DNA of 64,000 nt from Rhabditophanes sp. KR3021 (lineage: Eukaryota > Nematoda > Chromadorea > Rhabditida > Alloionematidae). Below the pieces are notes generated by a model. That model was not told the origin of the DNA and searched no databases. It saw only the letters and a program-made list of their open reading frames with translations. The translations under genes were made by a program, and so were the position numbers. Shown in pieces: positions 10,052 to 20,683 of the stretch; the stretch's first letter is position 1; each line of letters begins with the position of its first letter. The DNA lies in assembly GCA_963281155.1 (NCBI GenBank), contig CAUJLY010000001.1, forward strand, positions 8,990,001 to 9,054,000, in the 5' to 3' direction.

Positions 10052-10613
10052 AAGTAAAGCTATGCCATAATCCATGTACTGACAAAAATGAAAACATGTT
10101 TACATTAATAGATTGTATATAAGCTTTAATTTGTACCATCTTTCTGTTTTTTTGATTGTTATTTGATCTGAATAAATTTTAAACAGGTACCACAAAAAGT
10201 GTTTTTCTCTTATTAATTGTATGAAAAGGATGGATAAAAATAAATACGTTAAAAATATTATCAAATATGAATGATCTGGGTTATAAATAAGCTTAATCAA
10301 AATACAACATCAGCCTACTTGAAATTTACAAAAAGACTTGAATTTGGATGATTTTTGTCTGAAGAGGAGAATCTTCTCGAAAATGATTGTAAAAAACAAG
10401 CTTTAACAAATACAGAATAAGGATAATGTTTCGTCGTCATATTAATGTGTTTTGTGTCAAAACAATTATATATTGTAATGAAGCTTTTATTAAAATAGAA
10501 AACAAGCTGGAATGAGTATTGTTTATTGTGATGGAGAGGGTGTTTTTTATCGAGGTGGATCAAAAATGAATTGTCATGTGTGAGTGTTTGTTTATACATC
10601 CAAAATGCGGCTA

Positions 10614-10641
10614 TGTTTACATGGAAATGTTAGTATAAAAG
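10614..10641 (+). promoter_or_regulatory. TGTTTAC element plus TATAAAAG box
   Basis: TGTTTAC at 10614-10620 lies 20 bp before TATAAAAG at 10634-10641; the ATG follows at 10713. A related TGTTTAT is at 10589-10595. A gene with a different kind of product thus has the same promoter as the LEA-like genes. Confidence 0.6.
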
Positions 10642-10712
10642 GATTTTGAAATGGAAAGAATAACACAAATATATATTTAGATAATATTTATATTTCTAGT
10701 TACTAACTAAGT

Positions 10713-10874
10713 ATGGAAGACGTTAACAGAGATGGAGATTTTGATGAGTTCGAGCTTGATGATGATGCTGGCGGTGATCAAGAAACTACTCGTAGAAGCA
10801 CCTTGAAACCTTTTCCTCAGGAGGAACAGCAAGAGGAAGATGAGGAGGAGAGAGTAGACAATGATTGGGATTGA
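10713..10874 (+). CDS. Very acidic small disordered protein, 53 aa
   Basis: ATG at 10713 and TGA at 10872-10874. The product begins MEDVNRDGDFDEFELDDDAG and ends in EEERVDNDWD. More than a third of residues are D or E, so it is almost surely disordered. The two acidic blocks with an aromatic residue (FDEF and DNDWD) faintly recall the DSS1/SEM1 proteasome subunit, but the central WEDNWDDD-type core is missing, so I do not make that call. The TGTTTAC-TATAAAAG promoter is shared with the LEA-like genes upstream, and AATAAA lies at about 10976. It may be a stress-induced acidic hydrophilin; function unknown. Confidence 0.55.
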   Translation: MEDVNRDGDFDEFELDDDAGGDQETTRRSTLKPFPQEEQQEEDEEERVDNDWD

Positions 10875-11077
10875 AGGAAAAAAGGCAGTAAACGGAAAAT
10901 GCTTCATAAAATTTTATATTATCATGTCACGTTTATAGAGCTGCTCTTTTTTATATTCTGATTTACTTGAGACGAATAAATTTACTTAGAAATTAAAAAT
11001 ATGATTTTTTCAAACTTCTATCCATCATTTTTTATTCCTTAAATGAGATTCTTATATTTATATGACATTTCAAAAAG

Positions 11078-11454
11078 TTAATACACACTGAATGGCAATT
11101 TCAATACTTTGAAAATGCATTTGATAGCCACTTTAATACTTTCATCGGTTTCTTGTGCGGCACTAAAAAATAATTATAATATACAAATAAAAATAATATA
11201 ACTTACGTGATGAAGTGTTCTAAATCCTCTTTTAATATAGGTTTGGTGGAGGGGTGCAAAAGAAAGAAAAGGCTATCTGTAAGTTAGCAATGGCAATGTT
11301 TGAGTATTGGACATACATCTGTTCAGGTGTTCCCACTATCCCATAATAGCAGCTTTGATTTTTGTTTTCCAAGTACCTGTATAAGAGATTCTTCTCTGCT
11401 TAGAGCCAATACTATTATTGCAATTCTTTTATCAAGCATTACTCCTAATTCCAT
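11078..11454 (-). CDS. Small three-exon protein of unknown family, 90 aa
   Basis: Exons 11454-11337, 11276-11207 and 11162-11078 (- strand). Both introns (60 bp with GTGGGA donor and TTACAG acceptor; 44 bp with GTAAGT and TTTTTTAG) keep one open frame. The protein starts MELGVMLDKRIAIIVLALSR, continues through a hydrophobic stretch (LLLWDNSLFFLLHPSTKPIL) and ends with an amphipathic helix and LKLPFSVY. It looks like a compact globular subunit rather than a secreted or membrane protein. I do not recognise the family. The unbroken phase across two introns and protein-like composition argue that it is real. An extra upstream exon is possible. Confidence 0.5.
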
Positions 11455-11556
11455 TTGAAGTCTACTTGTACATCATTATCTTTTGTGTAATTGTAATTTT
11501 GTATCCTTGTAAATAAAGAGATATTAAAGTGTGTTAATCTGGATTCAGAGGTGGTC

Positions 11557-11739
11557 ATGTATTACCAGCACAATGGCAAGAGTTTCAAAATATGTGCTTT
11601 GTTGAACAATATGGCGAATTTAGTCGGACTTAAAGGAGAACCAGGGGAACAAGGTATTCCAGGAGATAAAGGTGATTCTGGATTGGATGGACTTCCAGGA
11701 TCCAAAGGTGAATGTGGATGTGTCACTAATGATGCTTAA
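11557..11739 (+). CDS. Collagen-like Gly-X-Y fragment
   Basis: The frame from ATG 11557 to TAA at 11737-11739 gives 60 residues. The second half has eleven uninterrupted G-X-Y triplets (GLKGEPGEQGIPGDKGDSG onward) ending GECGCV. This is a collagen triple-helix signature, but far too short for a cuticle collagen (about 300 aa), and no signal peptide or flanking Cys knot is visible. It is therefore an exon of a longer gene, a relic or a captured fragment. The adjacent upstream DNA is used on the opposite strand by the 11078-11454 gene. AATAAA follows at about 11849. Confidence 0.4.
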   Translation: MYYQHNGKSFKICALLNNMANLVGLKGEPGEQGIPGDKGDSGLDGLPGSKGECGCVTNDA

Positions 11740-11999
11740 GAAAGCACGTCCAATTCTACAGCAACCCCGTATTCATGACAATCCAGAAAGACTATTAAAG
11801 CAATGATTTCAACAATTAATCTAAAGTGCCATTTTATAAATTACCTCAATAAACATTTTAATTTGTTCCTTTAATACAAGAGAAATTTCTATTAGACCTT
11901 CGCACGGGCACATAAAACCATTTCTGGTAAGACCTCTTCATGTGTGTAGAGACCATGCTAATTGCAGTCCATAACACAATAAAATAGGCTGTGAGTTGT

Positions 12000-12298
12000 T
12001 TAATTTGTCAGAATAACCTCCATTCTAAAAACATCGTAAATGTTAATGAACTCGATGATATCATTCCAAATAATGCCTATCATAACACCACCCGGACATT
12101 GAATGTCCAAATTAAAATCTTTAGCTGACAATTCCTTTAATCAACTTCATCAGATGGCATTGAATTGGTCGTGAAGGTAGGTATTTCAGCAGAAATATTT
12201 TTCTTCATTACCATCACAAAGTCATATTTCAAGTTAACTTTCAAATCGGGAAGGTCTTCATTGGCTAAATTAACATAGTGCATTGACGAGTCATCCAT
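12000..12298 (-). other. Possible small gene, structure unresolved
   Basis: On the - strand an ATG at 12298 opens 53 codons starting MDDSSMHYVNLANEDLPDLK and stops at 12137. Directly after it another frame is open to a stop at 12000, reading ...KDFNLDIQCPGGVMIGIIWN... The two blocks could be exons of one small gene, but no good acceptor in the right phase joins them; the only phase-compatible one is a poor TTAAAG. A frameshifted relic is equally possible. No family is recognised. Confidence 0.25.
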
Positions 12299-12611
12299 TT
12301 TTAAAAAATATGACTATTGAAATGAGTTAGATTTTAACAACCAAAATAATGTATCAAATTAACAACACGCAAATTGGCAAAACACCAACCATTATCTTGT
12401 CAAAAACCAACTTTAGGTCAAAAAATACTTTATGCGATCAACGTTAATTATGAAGCTATTTACAATCAAGTAAACGTTTTGAAATACATTTTATTACATT
12501 AAATCATTTTAAAAAGATTACAATTCCATTCCAATTTTTGATAGCACAAGTATTTTGCAATTAATTCTTCTGCATCCCCAGTTGATAGTCCAGCATCATT
12601 TTTTGTATATA

Positions 12612-13375
12612 TTACAAATTTCTCACTACAGTTGTAACCATTATTGATATGATAATTATTCCAACTGTGATGATGACAATTGTCCATGCACTGTTTTCTT
12701 CAACTTTTGAGTCATTACTGAAAGGATATTATAATAGTAGCGCATTGTTTGTCTTTGATTACCTTGGTGAAGTAGTCATGTCACTTTGCTTAGTGATAGC
12801 TTTGTATAGTTCCGGATTGGTTTCTTTGATCACCTTCAATTTATTCTTGATATTCCTAGATGTTTCTGGAAACAATTCACAAAATCTTTTGTCCGAGATA
12901 TTAAACAGCAAACTTTTCTTTGCCAAATTCCGTTTCTCTTCCAAACTTGTCTTAATTGAGCCCAACGTTTGTGAGGTGTCATTCATAAATGAAATTAGAC
13001 CTATACAGAATGAATTGCTTTTAATATTAAAGTATCCTAGTTACCTGTCACAATTGTGCCAACATGCCAACAAGGATTCCAAGTGTCTGGATGAAAGTCG
13101 CTCATAGATAGACACAGTCGTGTGTTAACTTTAAAACGGCCATTCGGTGTAATCATATAGATGGATGGTGGTTTGAAGGGGTAATTTTCAGGAAAAACAA
13201 GCTTTCCCTGGTAATAACCGCCCTCGTAAGGTGTGTCTGGAGCTCCATGAATGCAATATCTCCATTCTAATATATTGGAGTCGAGTGGGGATGCTTCCAA
13301 AAAGGGGATAGGTTCTTTTTGAAGCTGGCGAAAGTCTTTCTTTAGACGGGCGATGGCTTGTGGCGTTGGAGTCAT
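12612..13375 (-). CDS. UBE2J2: Ubiquitin-conjugating enzyme E2 J2-type, tail-anchored
   Basis: Exons 13375-13045, 13000-12763 and 12717-12612 (- strand), phases consistent, 224 aa. Residues 1-110 are the UBC fold, with the J2/Ubc6 hallmarks YEGGYYQGKLVFP, FPFKPPSIYMITPNGRF-like spacing and the catalytic cysteine in NTRLCLSMSDFHPDTWNP. The second exon continues as in UBE2J2 (GLISFMND, TLGSIKTS, FCELFPE). The third exon supplies a C-terminal hydrophobic helix (WTIVIITVGIIIISIMV), the ER tail anchor. UBE2J2/Ubc6 transfers ubiquitin in ER-associated degradation with membrane E3s such as MARCH6/Doa10. The length is a little shorter than the human protein (about 259 aa) because the linker is reduced. 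Very confident. Confidence 0.93.
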
Positions 13376-15024
13376 TATTACAAAGAAGCCTGCTGAAATT
13401 AATCGCTTTATTGAGGATAAAATATTTTAATTGAATTGGAAATTACCTTTTGTTGGGATTCGATTTGGTACAAGTATTTTTGTATTTTTATAGTCCAAAG
13501 GTAGCAGTTGGAGCTTGTATTTATTAAGTAGACTTTGGTTTAAAAAGAGATGTTTCGTGGAGATGATTGGGTTACCACGGTTGGTAACGTGTCACCTTAC
13601 GTTTAACAACGGCTTTTGCTGGTAAGACTTTTGATTGTACATCATTACTCAGAATAATTGGCATATCAAAAATACAAGTGTTCAATCCAACAGTGATTAA
13701 TAGCATTTCAGATCTTTGCATATATGATATTGACATTGAACTACATATAACACAACAAATCACGGGCCCTGTATTATTCTACCTTATGTGTAAGCTGCTT
13801 TATCCTTTTCTGAGCAAAGACTTGTTTCAAGAAACAAATAAAAAAGTAAATTAATGTTTGAGTTGATAGTAGTCAAATCCGAATTTGGATATTTAATCAG
13901 CTCATCGAAATATATACACGAATTCATAAATATTATGTATATTTTTAAATGTTTAAGTAACTCATAAATCTTCAATTATAGGTGAAATTTATTTAAAGCA
14001 ATTATAACTTCACAAAACACTCTCATATAAATTCGACCCAGTAAATAATTAATTGAAATGTATTTGCATTTTTATTTAGCAAAGTCTAGTTCCTTAATCA
14101 CATACTACTTTGTACGTGACGATTAATTATTTTTGTAAGTATGTTTTCATGCTAAATTATTTTGAGCGAATATTAATGAGTTGAATGATACAGAATCAAA
14201 TAAGTTAGTGATTAATAATGCACAGGAACATGTGTTTAAATGATCTATTCAATGGAAGTCTCTGAAATGAAACTAATGTTCATATCCACATCTTCCAGAA
14301 GCAATTGCATTTTTTGAGCTATATCTTAACTTGTTTATTTGGTGAGAATAACAAAATACATAAATAAAAACATTCAATTAATGCAAAGCTAAATTAAAAT
14401 ATTCTAAATACCAATTTCTCGAATTGTAATTTTAACAATTAATGGTAACACATAATTTATTATTTCTTTTTTACATTATTTAAATATGTATAAAAAGATC
14501 ATTTGGAATTTTTTATGAGCTTAGTAAAATTATTAAACGAACTTCATTCTTGCAATGACAAAATTACATACGAGAACAGTAAGCAAACAACTTTTTGCCA
14601 GCCGTAAATAAAATTTTTAATGGATAAGTAGATTTCTACAAATTGAAATGCCTACTACCGAAAATCGCTTTTTTAATATTAAATTTGCAATTAAAAAAAC
14701 TGACGTTTAAACTTCTTAAATAACTTTTTTCGTTCTTATTAACTTAGTTGACGCAGTAGTTTCCTTAGCAAGTTTTAGAACATTCATTTTTCTAAACGTT
14801 TGCTTTTTGATACGAGGAAATAAACCTACATTATACTAATTAACGATAACCTTCGACATATTAACTGTAGAGCCTATTTGACACGTATTCTTAGTAAGCC
14901 TAATTAGTTTAAAAAATAGGGAAATATCATTGCGTCATTTGTGTCTTGAGGGAAACGAATTTAGAATATATAGTTTGTTCAGAATTAAGTTCGTTCTAAT
15001 ATTTCTTATTTGAATTAACTAAAT
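13376..15024. other. Long intergenic region, no supported gene
   Basis: About 1.6 kb of AT-rich DNA between the UBE2J2-type gene (-) and an Srg-like receptor (+). A - strand open stretch near 13763-13572 (residues such as RSEMLLITVGLNTCIFD) and a bracketed intron-like 46-bp stretch beside it look faintly coding, but the frames do not join. Nothing is called. Confidence 0.35.
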
Positions 15025-16126
15025 ATGGAAACTACAAATGATACTGAATATTTGATAAATAAAATACAAAGAATTCTTCCATTCGTTACTGTACATGTCA
15101 CCTTATATCAGCTCAGCTTGCAAATATTTTTGCTTGTAGTAAATGTAATTTACCAAGTCTCTATTCTTCACGTCATCATATCAAACTTTAAAAATGAAGA
15201 ATCTTTTAGATCCAATTTTTACATTTATGTTGTAATAGATGGATTTGTACTTGTAATTGACATCGTTTGTTCTTTCTTTTGCCATTACTTTTTGTTATTT
15301 CCTCCATTTGCAATGACACTGGACGTAAGCGATCCTTTTGTTTTATTGAAATACCTATACATGGCATCAGCTTTGAAGTTATTTATTTCTCCTATTATTG
15401 TATTTCTCCTTGCTTTCAACAGATTCTGTGCTTGCACATTTATTTATAAAAATTACCATGTAAGTTGATTAAAAATCCTTCTTATCATTAATTATTTTCT
15501 GTTAATCTTAGAACTCAAAATACACATTAGGTATTTCCGTGGTAATATTAATAATTATTCCTGTTTACCTCACATACTTTATGTTCTTCGGAAGGTATGT
15601 TATTGGAAAATTAGAACTGTATACAACAAACAACTACACAGCTTTGGGTTCAGGGATATTTGCTCCAAAATGGTATAGTGGATGGAAATTTTCCGATGCT
15701 CAATATAATGAAACAGTTATATTTTCCTGTTTGCAATTACTTTTCAATGCTTTGACATGCTTCCGTTTAATTTATATTAAAATGAATAATAGATCATTAA
15801 CCAATATGGCATCAAACAAAAAAGAAGTCAAGCTAGCAATGTATAGTTTCTTGACATTTGCAACTCAATTAATGGATGTTGCATACATTATGTATTGCAA
15901 TTACTTTATTAATAAGGTTAAAGATCAAACGATGGCAAATTATCTTTTTAGCTGGCTGTTTCCCAAATCAAATTTGTTTATGCTGTTGAATAATATTTGG
16001 TTGCCAATGTTCAGTGAAAGGTTAAGAGCTGGATTAAAAAAGAAATTCAATATTATAAATGCCACAAAAATTGAAGCCCATAAAAGTAGGAGCGCACACA
16101 CTAAAACAATTAAAATTGAAGGATAA
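15025..16126 (+). CDS. Seven-TM chemoreceptor, Srg-like (paralogue of 2534-3629)
   Basis: Exons 15025-15459 and 15512-16126 are joined by a 52-bp GTAAGT...CTTAG intron in phase 0, 349 aa. It aligns end to end with the product at 2534-3629 (shared LPFVTV.VTLY, FYVYV/FYIYV, LAFNR, FSWLFPK, LWLPFFSE/IWLPMFSE) and has the intron at the same codon. Seven hydrophobic segments, FNR at the end of a TM segment and a basic tail are present. Probable chemosensory GPCR. A neighbouring Srt receptor follows on the opposite strand, mirroring the pair at 2.5-5.2 kb. Confidence 0.78.
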
Positions 16127-16458
16127 TTTTGGATTTAGGTTAATCAAAATTGATGGTAAATAAAACAATTGTTTCATAAACTGATGTTTAGTAATAGAAT
16201 TGATGAATAATTTGTTTATAACTATCTTTCCCTTGGCTGTTGATTCATAATTGTTTGTCCGGATCTTTGTAATCTTTAAATCCCAATTGTATGCAAAAAA
16301 TTTGTTCGAATGTAACACATATTAAAATTTTCAAAGAACATACTCACCACTAATTGGATTGTTCACCTTTATTTGGATTATACTTCGGCGAAAAATATAA
16401 ACATTTATTTAAGTGCAAGTTTAATAACAAGAGCCAATTTTTTGTCTAAATATAATGT

Positions 16459-17524
16459 TTAAGTTCGTTTATTTGATTGGTATGGTAATACCGAAACTAT
16501 TTTGACTTGTTTATGAAATACTTTTGCCCATCTATTAAATAAATATTTTGAGAAATTTTGTTGAATTGCTTTATTAAAGAAAGCGAGGACAAAACTTCCT
16601 ATTCCATGAGAAATTATCCAACAATATTGAGCAAACAATATCAGCGCTTGACTTGTAGCAGTGAAAAATTGAAAATATTGCTGAAAATGATATTATTAAA
16701 TTTTATATTATTATGTATTATCTTACGTAAATTGATCCTGCAAGAAAAGTAGCTGTGCATATAAGTAAACTTTGGATTAGCAGAGAATTTTGAGTTTTTG
16801 AGGTTTGAGCAGCTTCAGAATTTGCACTTTTAAGTTTACAAAAGAAAACTGCGCAAATGGTAGCATACAATATAGGTAAAATTACGCATATTGAAATATT
16901 ATGATAAGCATGTGGCCAATTTTCATAATGCTCAGGGTATGTAGGTTTAACTTTCTCAATATCAACGAAAGGATTAAAAAAAACAGCATAATGCTTTCCA
17001 GTAAATAACATTGGTGGTGTGAAGAGTCCAATAAATAATCCATAAGCAAAACTTGCAATCAACCAAAAAATAACTTTTTTGCCTTCAAAAAAGAAATTCG
17101 CCCAAGTTCTGTTGCACGCCTCCAGAAGTCTATTTATACCTAATATGGTTACTGATGATGTAGTTATATACCATCCAATTAATGATCCTTCACCTGCAAA
17201 CATCACCATTTTATATGAAGTACATAAATTATCACCTCGAATACTCAAATAACCAAAAATTATGCCATTAATAGTTATAGTGCATGAGTCTATTATAGAA
17301 ATATATAGCAAAATTGAATAACATGAGGATTTAGTGAGAAATTCATTCTGAGACAAAACAATAATCACAGGAATATAAACAATCAAAAATACAGAAGCCA
17401 GAAGTATAAATGATATGCCAATGATCTTATTAGGCTGCATTTCTTCAATCCATTCAGCTTCAGTCAAGTAATCACATGAATAGTATTTTTCCAAATAACT
17501 TGGCTTTAAATTAAATTCAAACAT
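16459..17524 (-). CDS. Seven-TM chemoreceptor, Srt family
   Basis: Exons 17524-16727 and 16680-16459 (- strand), 46-bp GTAAGA...TTTCAG intron in phase 0, 339 aa. Srt features: YYSCDYLTEAEWIEEMQPNK before TM1, GINRLLEACN after TM3, FFFEGKKVIFWLI in the third loop, FFNPF further on, and the closing QYFQFFTATSQALILFAQYC with SHG and NKAI in TM7, supplied by the second exon. Without that exon the receptor would lack TM6-7. It is convergently oriented with the Srg-like gene at 15025-16126. Probable chemosensory GPCR. Confidence 0.85.
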
Positions 17525-18373
17525 TTTTGAATGTGGGGGATCTTGAAAAACAAGTTTTATTACCCTATTTTAAAAAAATGTAATAATGATATTTATTTGA
17601 GCAATACAGGATTATTTATACGAAAAATAAGCACATCCTTATAATGATGCGATTGTAAGTTAAAATATAAATTTAACAAGTAATTACAAAAAGGAATCTA
17701 TTGCACTTTCATTTGTTTGAGAAGTCGAAAACAAACAGGACTTGCGTTTTGATTAATCTTAGGCCCAACAAAGTGATTATAGATAAAAAGTTATAAAATG
17801 ACTAAAATTCATACTTATCCATTCGAGAGCTTTTTTACGACAAAACCGAAGTCAAATTTATATTTCAAAGCACATCTATTTATAAGAATTTCAAATTATT
17901 TAAATGCCTATTTGCTTATTTTGACAACAATGAGGACTTCTCAGAATATAAATTTACGCAACTCAAATAATGCAATGTGAATCAACTTTTTAAATAATCA
18001 TTCATCATTTTTTGATAAGTTAAATAATGTGGTGTGATTATTAATCCTTTACCTTTTGATAATAAAGCTCTTAAAATTGTTTCAATTTAGACCAATCAGC
18101 AAACGTTGATAGTAATGTACTCAATTATTGCTAAAGTTGTTATCAAATGGTTTTTGGAGTTTATAAGTTACACAAAAAATCATATAGTTGTAATAACAAA
18201 ACATACATTTTAATTTTTAATTTGATTACTAATACATTTGTGGCAATATTATCACATCCCTTTTTCACCACCTTGATAGTCATAACTACTTTTGGCCCTA
18301 TCAAATCTATGCCTGCTTCGCCAAAATTAATTTACGTACATATTCAAGGAGATCTTTTCAATTAAATTTAAAG
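17525..18373. other. Intergenic region, no gene seen
   Basis: AT-rich spacer of about 0.85 kb. Open stretches at 17798-17980 and 18147-18365 lack protein-like composition, splice context or any known motif. Confidence 0.4.
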
Positions 18374-19251
18374 ATGAATTTATCTATCTTAATTCTTTGC
18401 CATCTTATTATACCAACTAATGCCTTACATATGATTATGTAGAAGAAGAAGCTCGTATTTTTGCAAAAATCTCTCACTATCTTCTAGAAGATAATTACAC
18501 TGAAACACTTACCACGACATTTTTTGCAAATCACAATTTAAGATTTCAACATGTTGGCGATGTTTCTAGAGATACTAAGAATAATGACAACCAAGCATTA
18601 GTGTCGATTCAGGCGGGATCTAAAACTGCTAGCCAAAAAATGAGTCAACTAATCTCAAATTACTTACCAAAACAAGATTTTCTCGGTTCTGGTTATGTAT
18701 CAAGATATTATTTATATCTACACAACACATATGCAAACCACTATTTTAGAAAGCTTCGGGAATATAAAAACAAATTAATTTTAAGAATATTATTTTTTTG
18801 GGCATAGTATGGGTGGCGTTTTAAGTGATCCAATTAACATTGAGTATATTTTTACAAATGCCGAGTTTCATCAAAAGATAATCAAAGAGAATCTCCCGTT
18901 GTTACTGAATGCTGTGGTGAAGCTTGGTGAAAGGAAATTCAATGACTCCCAAATAATCCAATATAAAGAATCACTTGAAGTCGTTCAAAATTTGAATTGA
19001 CACAGTTACATTTCATTTCAATAAACCCATTATTTTTTGAAATTACCCAATCTTCTGCTAATATCTTTGAACAAAAAGGAACAAATGATAAATTGATTGT
19101 TTATCCCAGTCGCATAAGCTCACGTCAATTTGCTTTTTCTACTTGTCCAAATGAATTTATTACAAAGGAATTTTCATTACCATTAGGGGTTGTTTATGAG
19201 CAATTCGGCACATCTCAGCACCTTCAGGCAATTCTCATCAAAATGCATTGA
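18374..19251 (+). pseudogene. Broken class 3 lipase-like gene
   Basis: An ATG at 18374 opens a signal peptide-like MNLSILILCHLIIPTNA, then stops at 18440-18442. From 18430 the reading continues in another frame (YDYVEEEARIFAKISHYL) through QALVSIQAGSKTASQ and FLGSGYVSRYYL, the positions where nematode class 3 lipases have their F-R-G-T strand and G-KVS-YF helix. At about 18795 the frame slips again at a run of T residues to give FGHSMGGVLSD, matching the lipase nucleophile elbow GHSxGG. A further frame change after a TGA at 18998-19000 leads to a last open piece ending at 19251. No introns of consensus type explain these changes. Secreted class 3 triacylglycerol lipase is a family inference; a decayed copy is the simplest reading. 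Confidence 0.5.
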
Positions 19252-19410
19252 ATACATCTTTCATTCCCAACTTAGTAACATACTTTAATTTCACCACAAT
19301 TGCTCTTTAGCGTTGAATATACTATAAAAAGTGGGATCATCCTGCAACGAATTATGTTTAACTAAATTGGGAAAAAGAGGTGCAAAAGTTAAAAGTTTAC
19401 ATTTTCCAAA

Positions 19411-20683
19411 ATGACTTGTGAGGTGAGGAAAGGTGACAGGAAACGGAAATTTGATGAGTTATCTACCTCCACTGAGACGGGAACTGACAAAGACATGCCT
19501 ACAAATATTGGTTTCACTGTCAAAGAAGGTTAGTTACATTTGAACTAGATTTAAGTCAACTTTTTTAGGCATTCGGTATTTAGATCCTTATTGGACAACA
19601 TATACGACAAGGACAAAGGGCCGTTGGGTAAACCAAAACTTGGTGGATGTCTTTGGGAAAGAATTCATCTCCACCAATCCAAACTATGCCAAGATCGCAG
19701 TCAAGGCCGGGCGGATGTTTGTGAACGGACACAAGATGACAGATCTAAGTTATGTTCTAAAAAATGGGGACAAAATTGTCCATGTCAGCCATCGACACGA
19801 GCATCCTATTTTAGGTTCAAAGATTGAAATAATTGAAAATAATGACGATTATTGTGTCGTCAACAAGCCTCCTTCTATGCCAGTACATCCCTGTGGACAA
19901 TATAAAGTTCACTCCATTTTGGGACAGTTGAATGTGAGGGAAAATATTAGGGGTCTGAGGACGTTGTATAGGTTGGATAGAGCTACTTCGGGATTACTGA
20001 TATTTGCCAAGAATTATGAGGCTGATAGAGAGTTCAAGGCAGCGATGGAAGATCGTGGAATCAAGAAACAGTACCTGGCACTAGTGGAGGGCCATTTTCC
20101 AGAACAAGAAATTATTTGTGAGGAGCCGATCGGACCACTTGTACTTACTATGGGGATTCATTGTGTGAGGGGTGATGGCAAAAGTGCCAAGACAACCTTC
20201 AAAAAAGAGTGGTTTGATGGGCGGTGTTCTCTGGTAAGATGCTTCATTGAAAGTGGAAGGACTCACCAAATTAGAGTTCATTTGCAATATTTAGGCTTTC
20301 CAATTGTTGATGACCAGTTATACAATACTCAGTATTGGGGCAAAGAAAAAGGAAAGAATGGTGAATATGGGAAGGCTTTGGAAACTTTGGCAGAAGACAT
20401 CTCAATAGCTCACAAAAGTTCTTTATGGCACGAGTCTCCAAATGCCGAGTATAATAAAAATATGGATAAATGGGCAAATGAAGAATTACCAAGCACTTTT
20501 GAAATAGCTAATTGTGAAGATTTGACCAATCTACCCCAATTCGACCCATTCTGTCTGAACTGTAATGTAGAAAAGAAGGACATACCTCCAAGCCATTTTC
20601 AATTATTCCTGCATTGTCTTAAATACGAAACAAACAAATTTACCTACCAAACCCCCATGCCTGAATGGGCAATTAAAAAATAA
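19411..20683 (+). CDS. RPUSD2: RluA-family pseudouridine synthase, RPUSD2/Rib2-type
   Basis: Exons 19411-19528 and 19569-20683, 40-bp intron, phase 1, 410 aa. After a basic lead (RKGDRKRKFDELS) comes the family's RYLDPYW motif, an S4-like segment (GRMFVNGHKMTDLSYVLKNG) and the catalytic domain. The active-site loop is TLYRLDRATSGLLIF, whose aspartate in RLDRATSG is the nucleophile of RluA enzymes. Other family motifs present are VVNKPPSMPVHPCG, GRTHQIRVHLQYLGFPI and YLALVEG. The enzyme converts uridine to pseudouridine in tRNA or mRNA; yeast Rib2/Pus8 and human RPUSD2 share this layout. No mitochondrial presequence is obvious. The C-terminal 90 residues include a CxxC-like FCLNCN. Confident in family, less so in target RNA. 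Confidence 0.9.

Noticed and set aside
10713..10874. DSS1/SEM1 proteasome subunit
   Set aside because: Acidic blocks with aromatics are present, but the conserved W-rich core is missing and spacing is wrong.
13572..13763. Open - strand stretch of 63 codons with protein-like words
   Set aside because: The adjoining intron-like segment cannot join it to another block in frame, and no family is recognisable.
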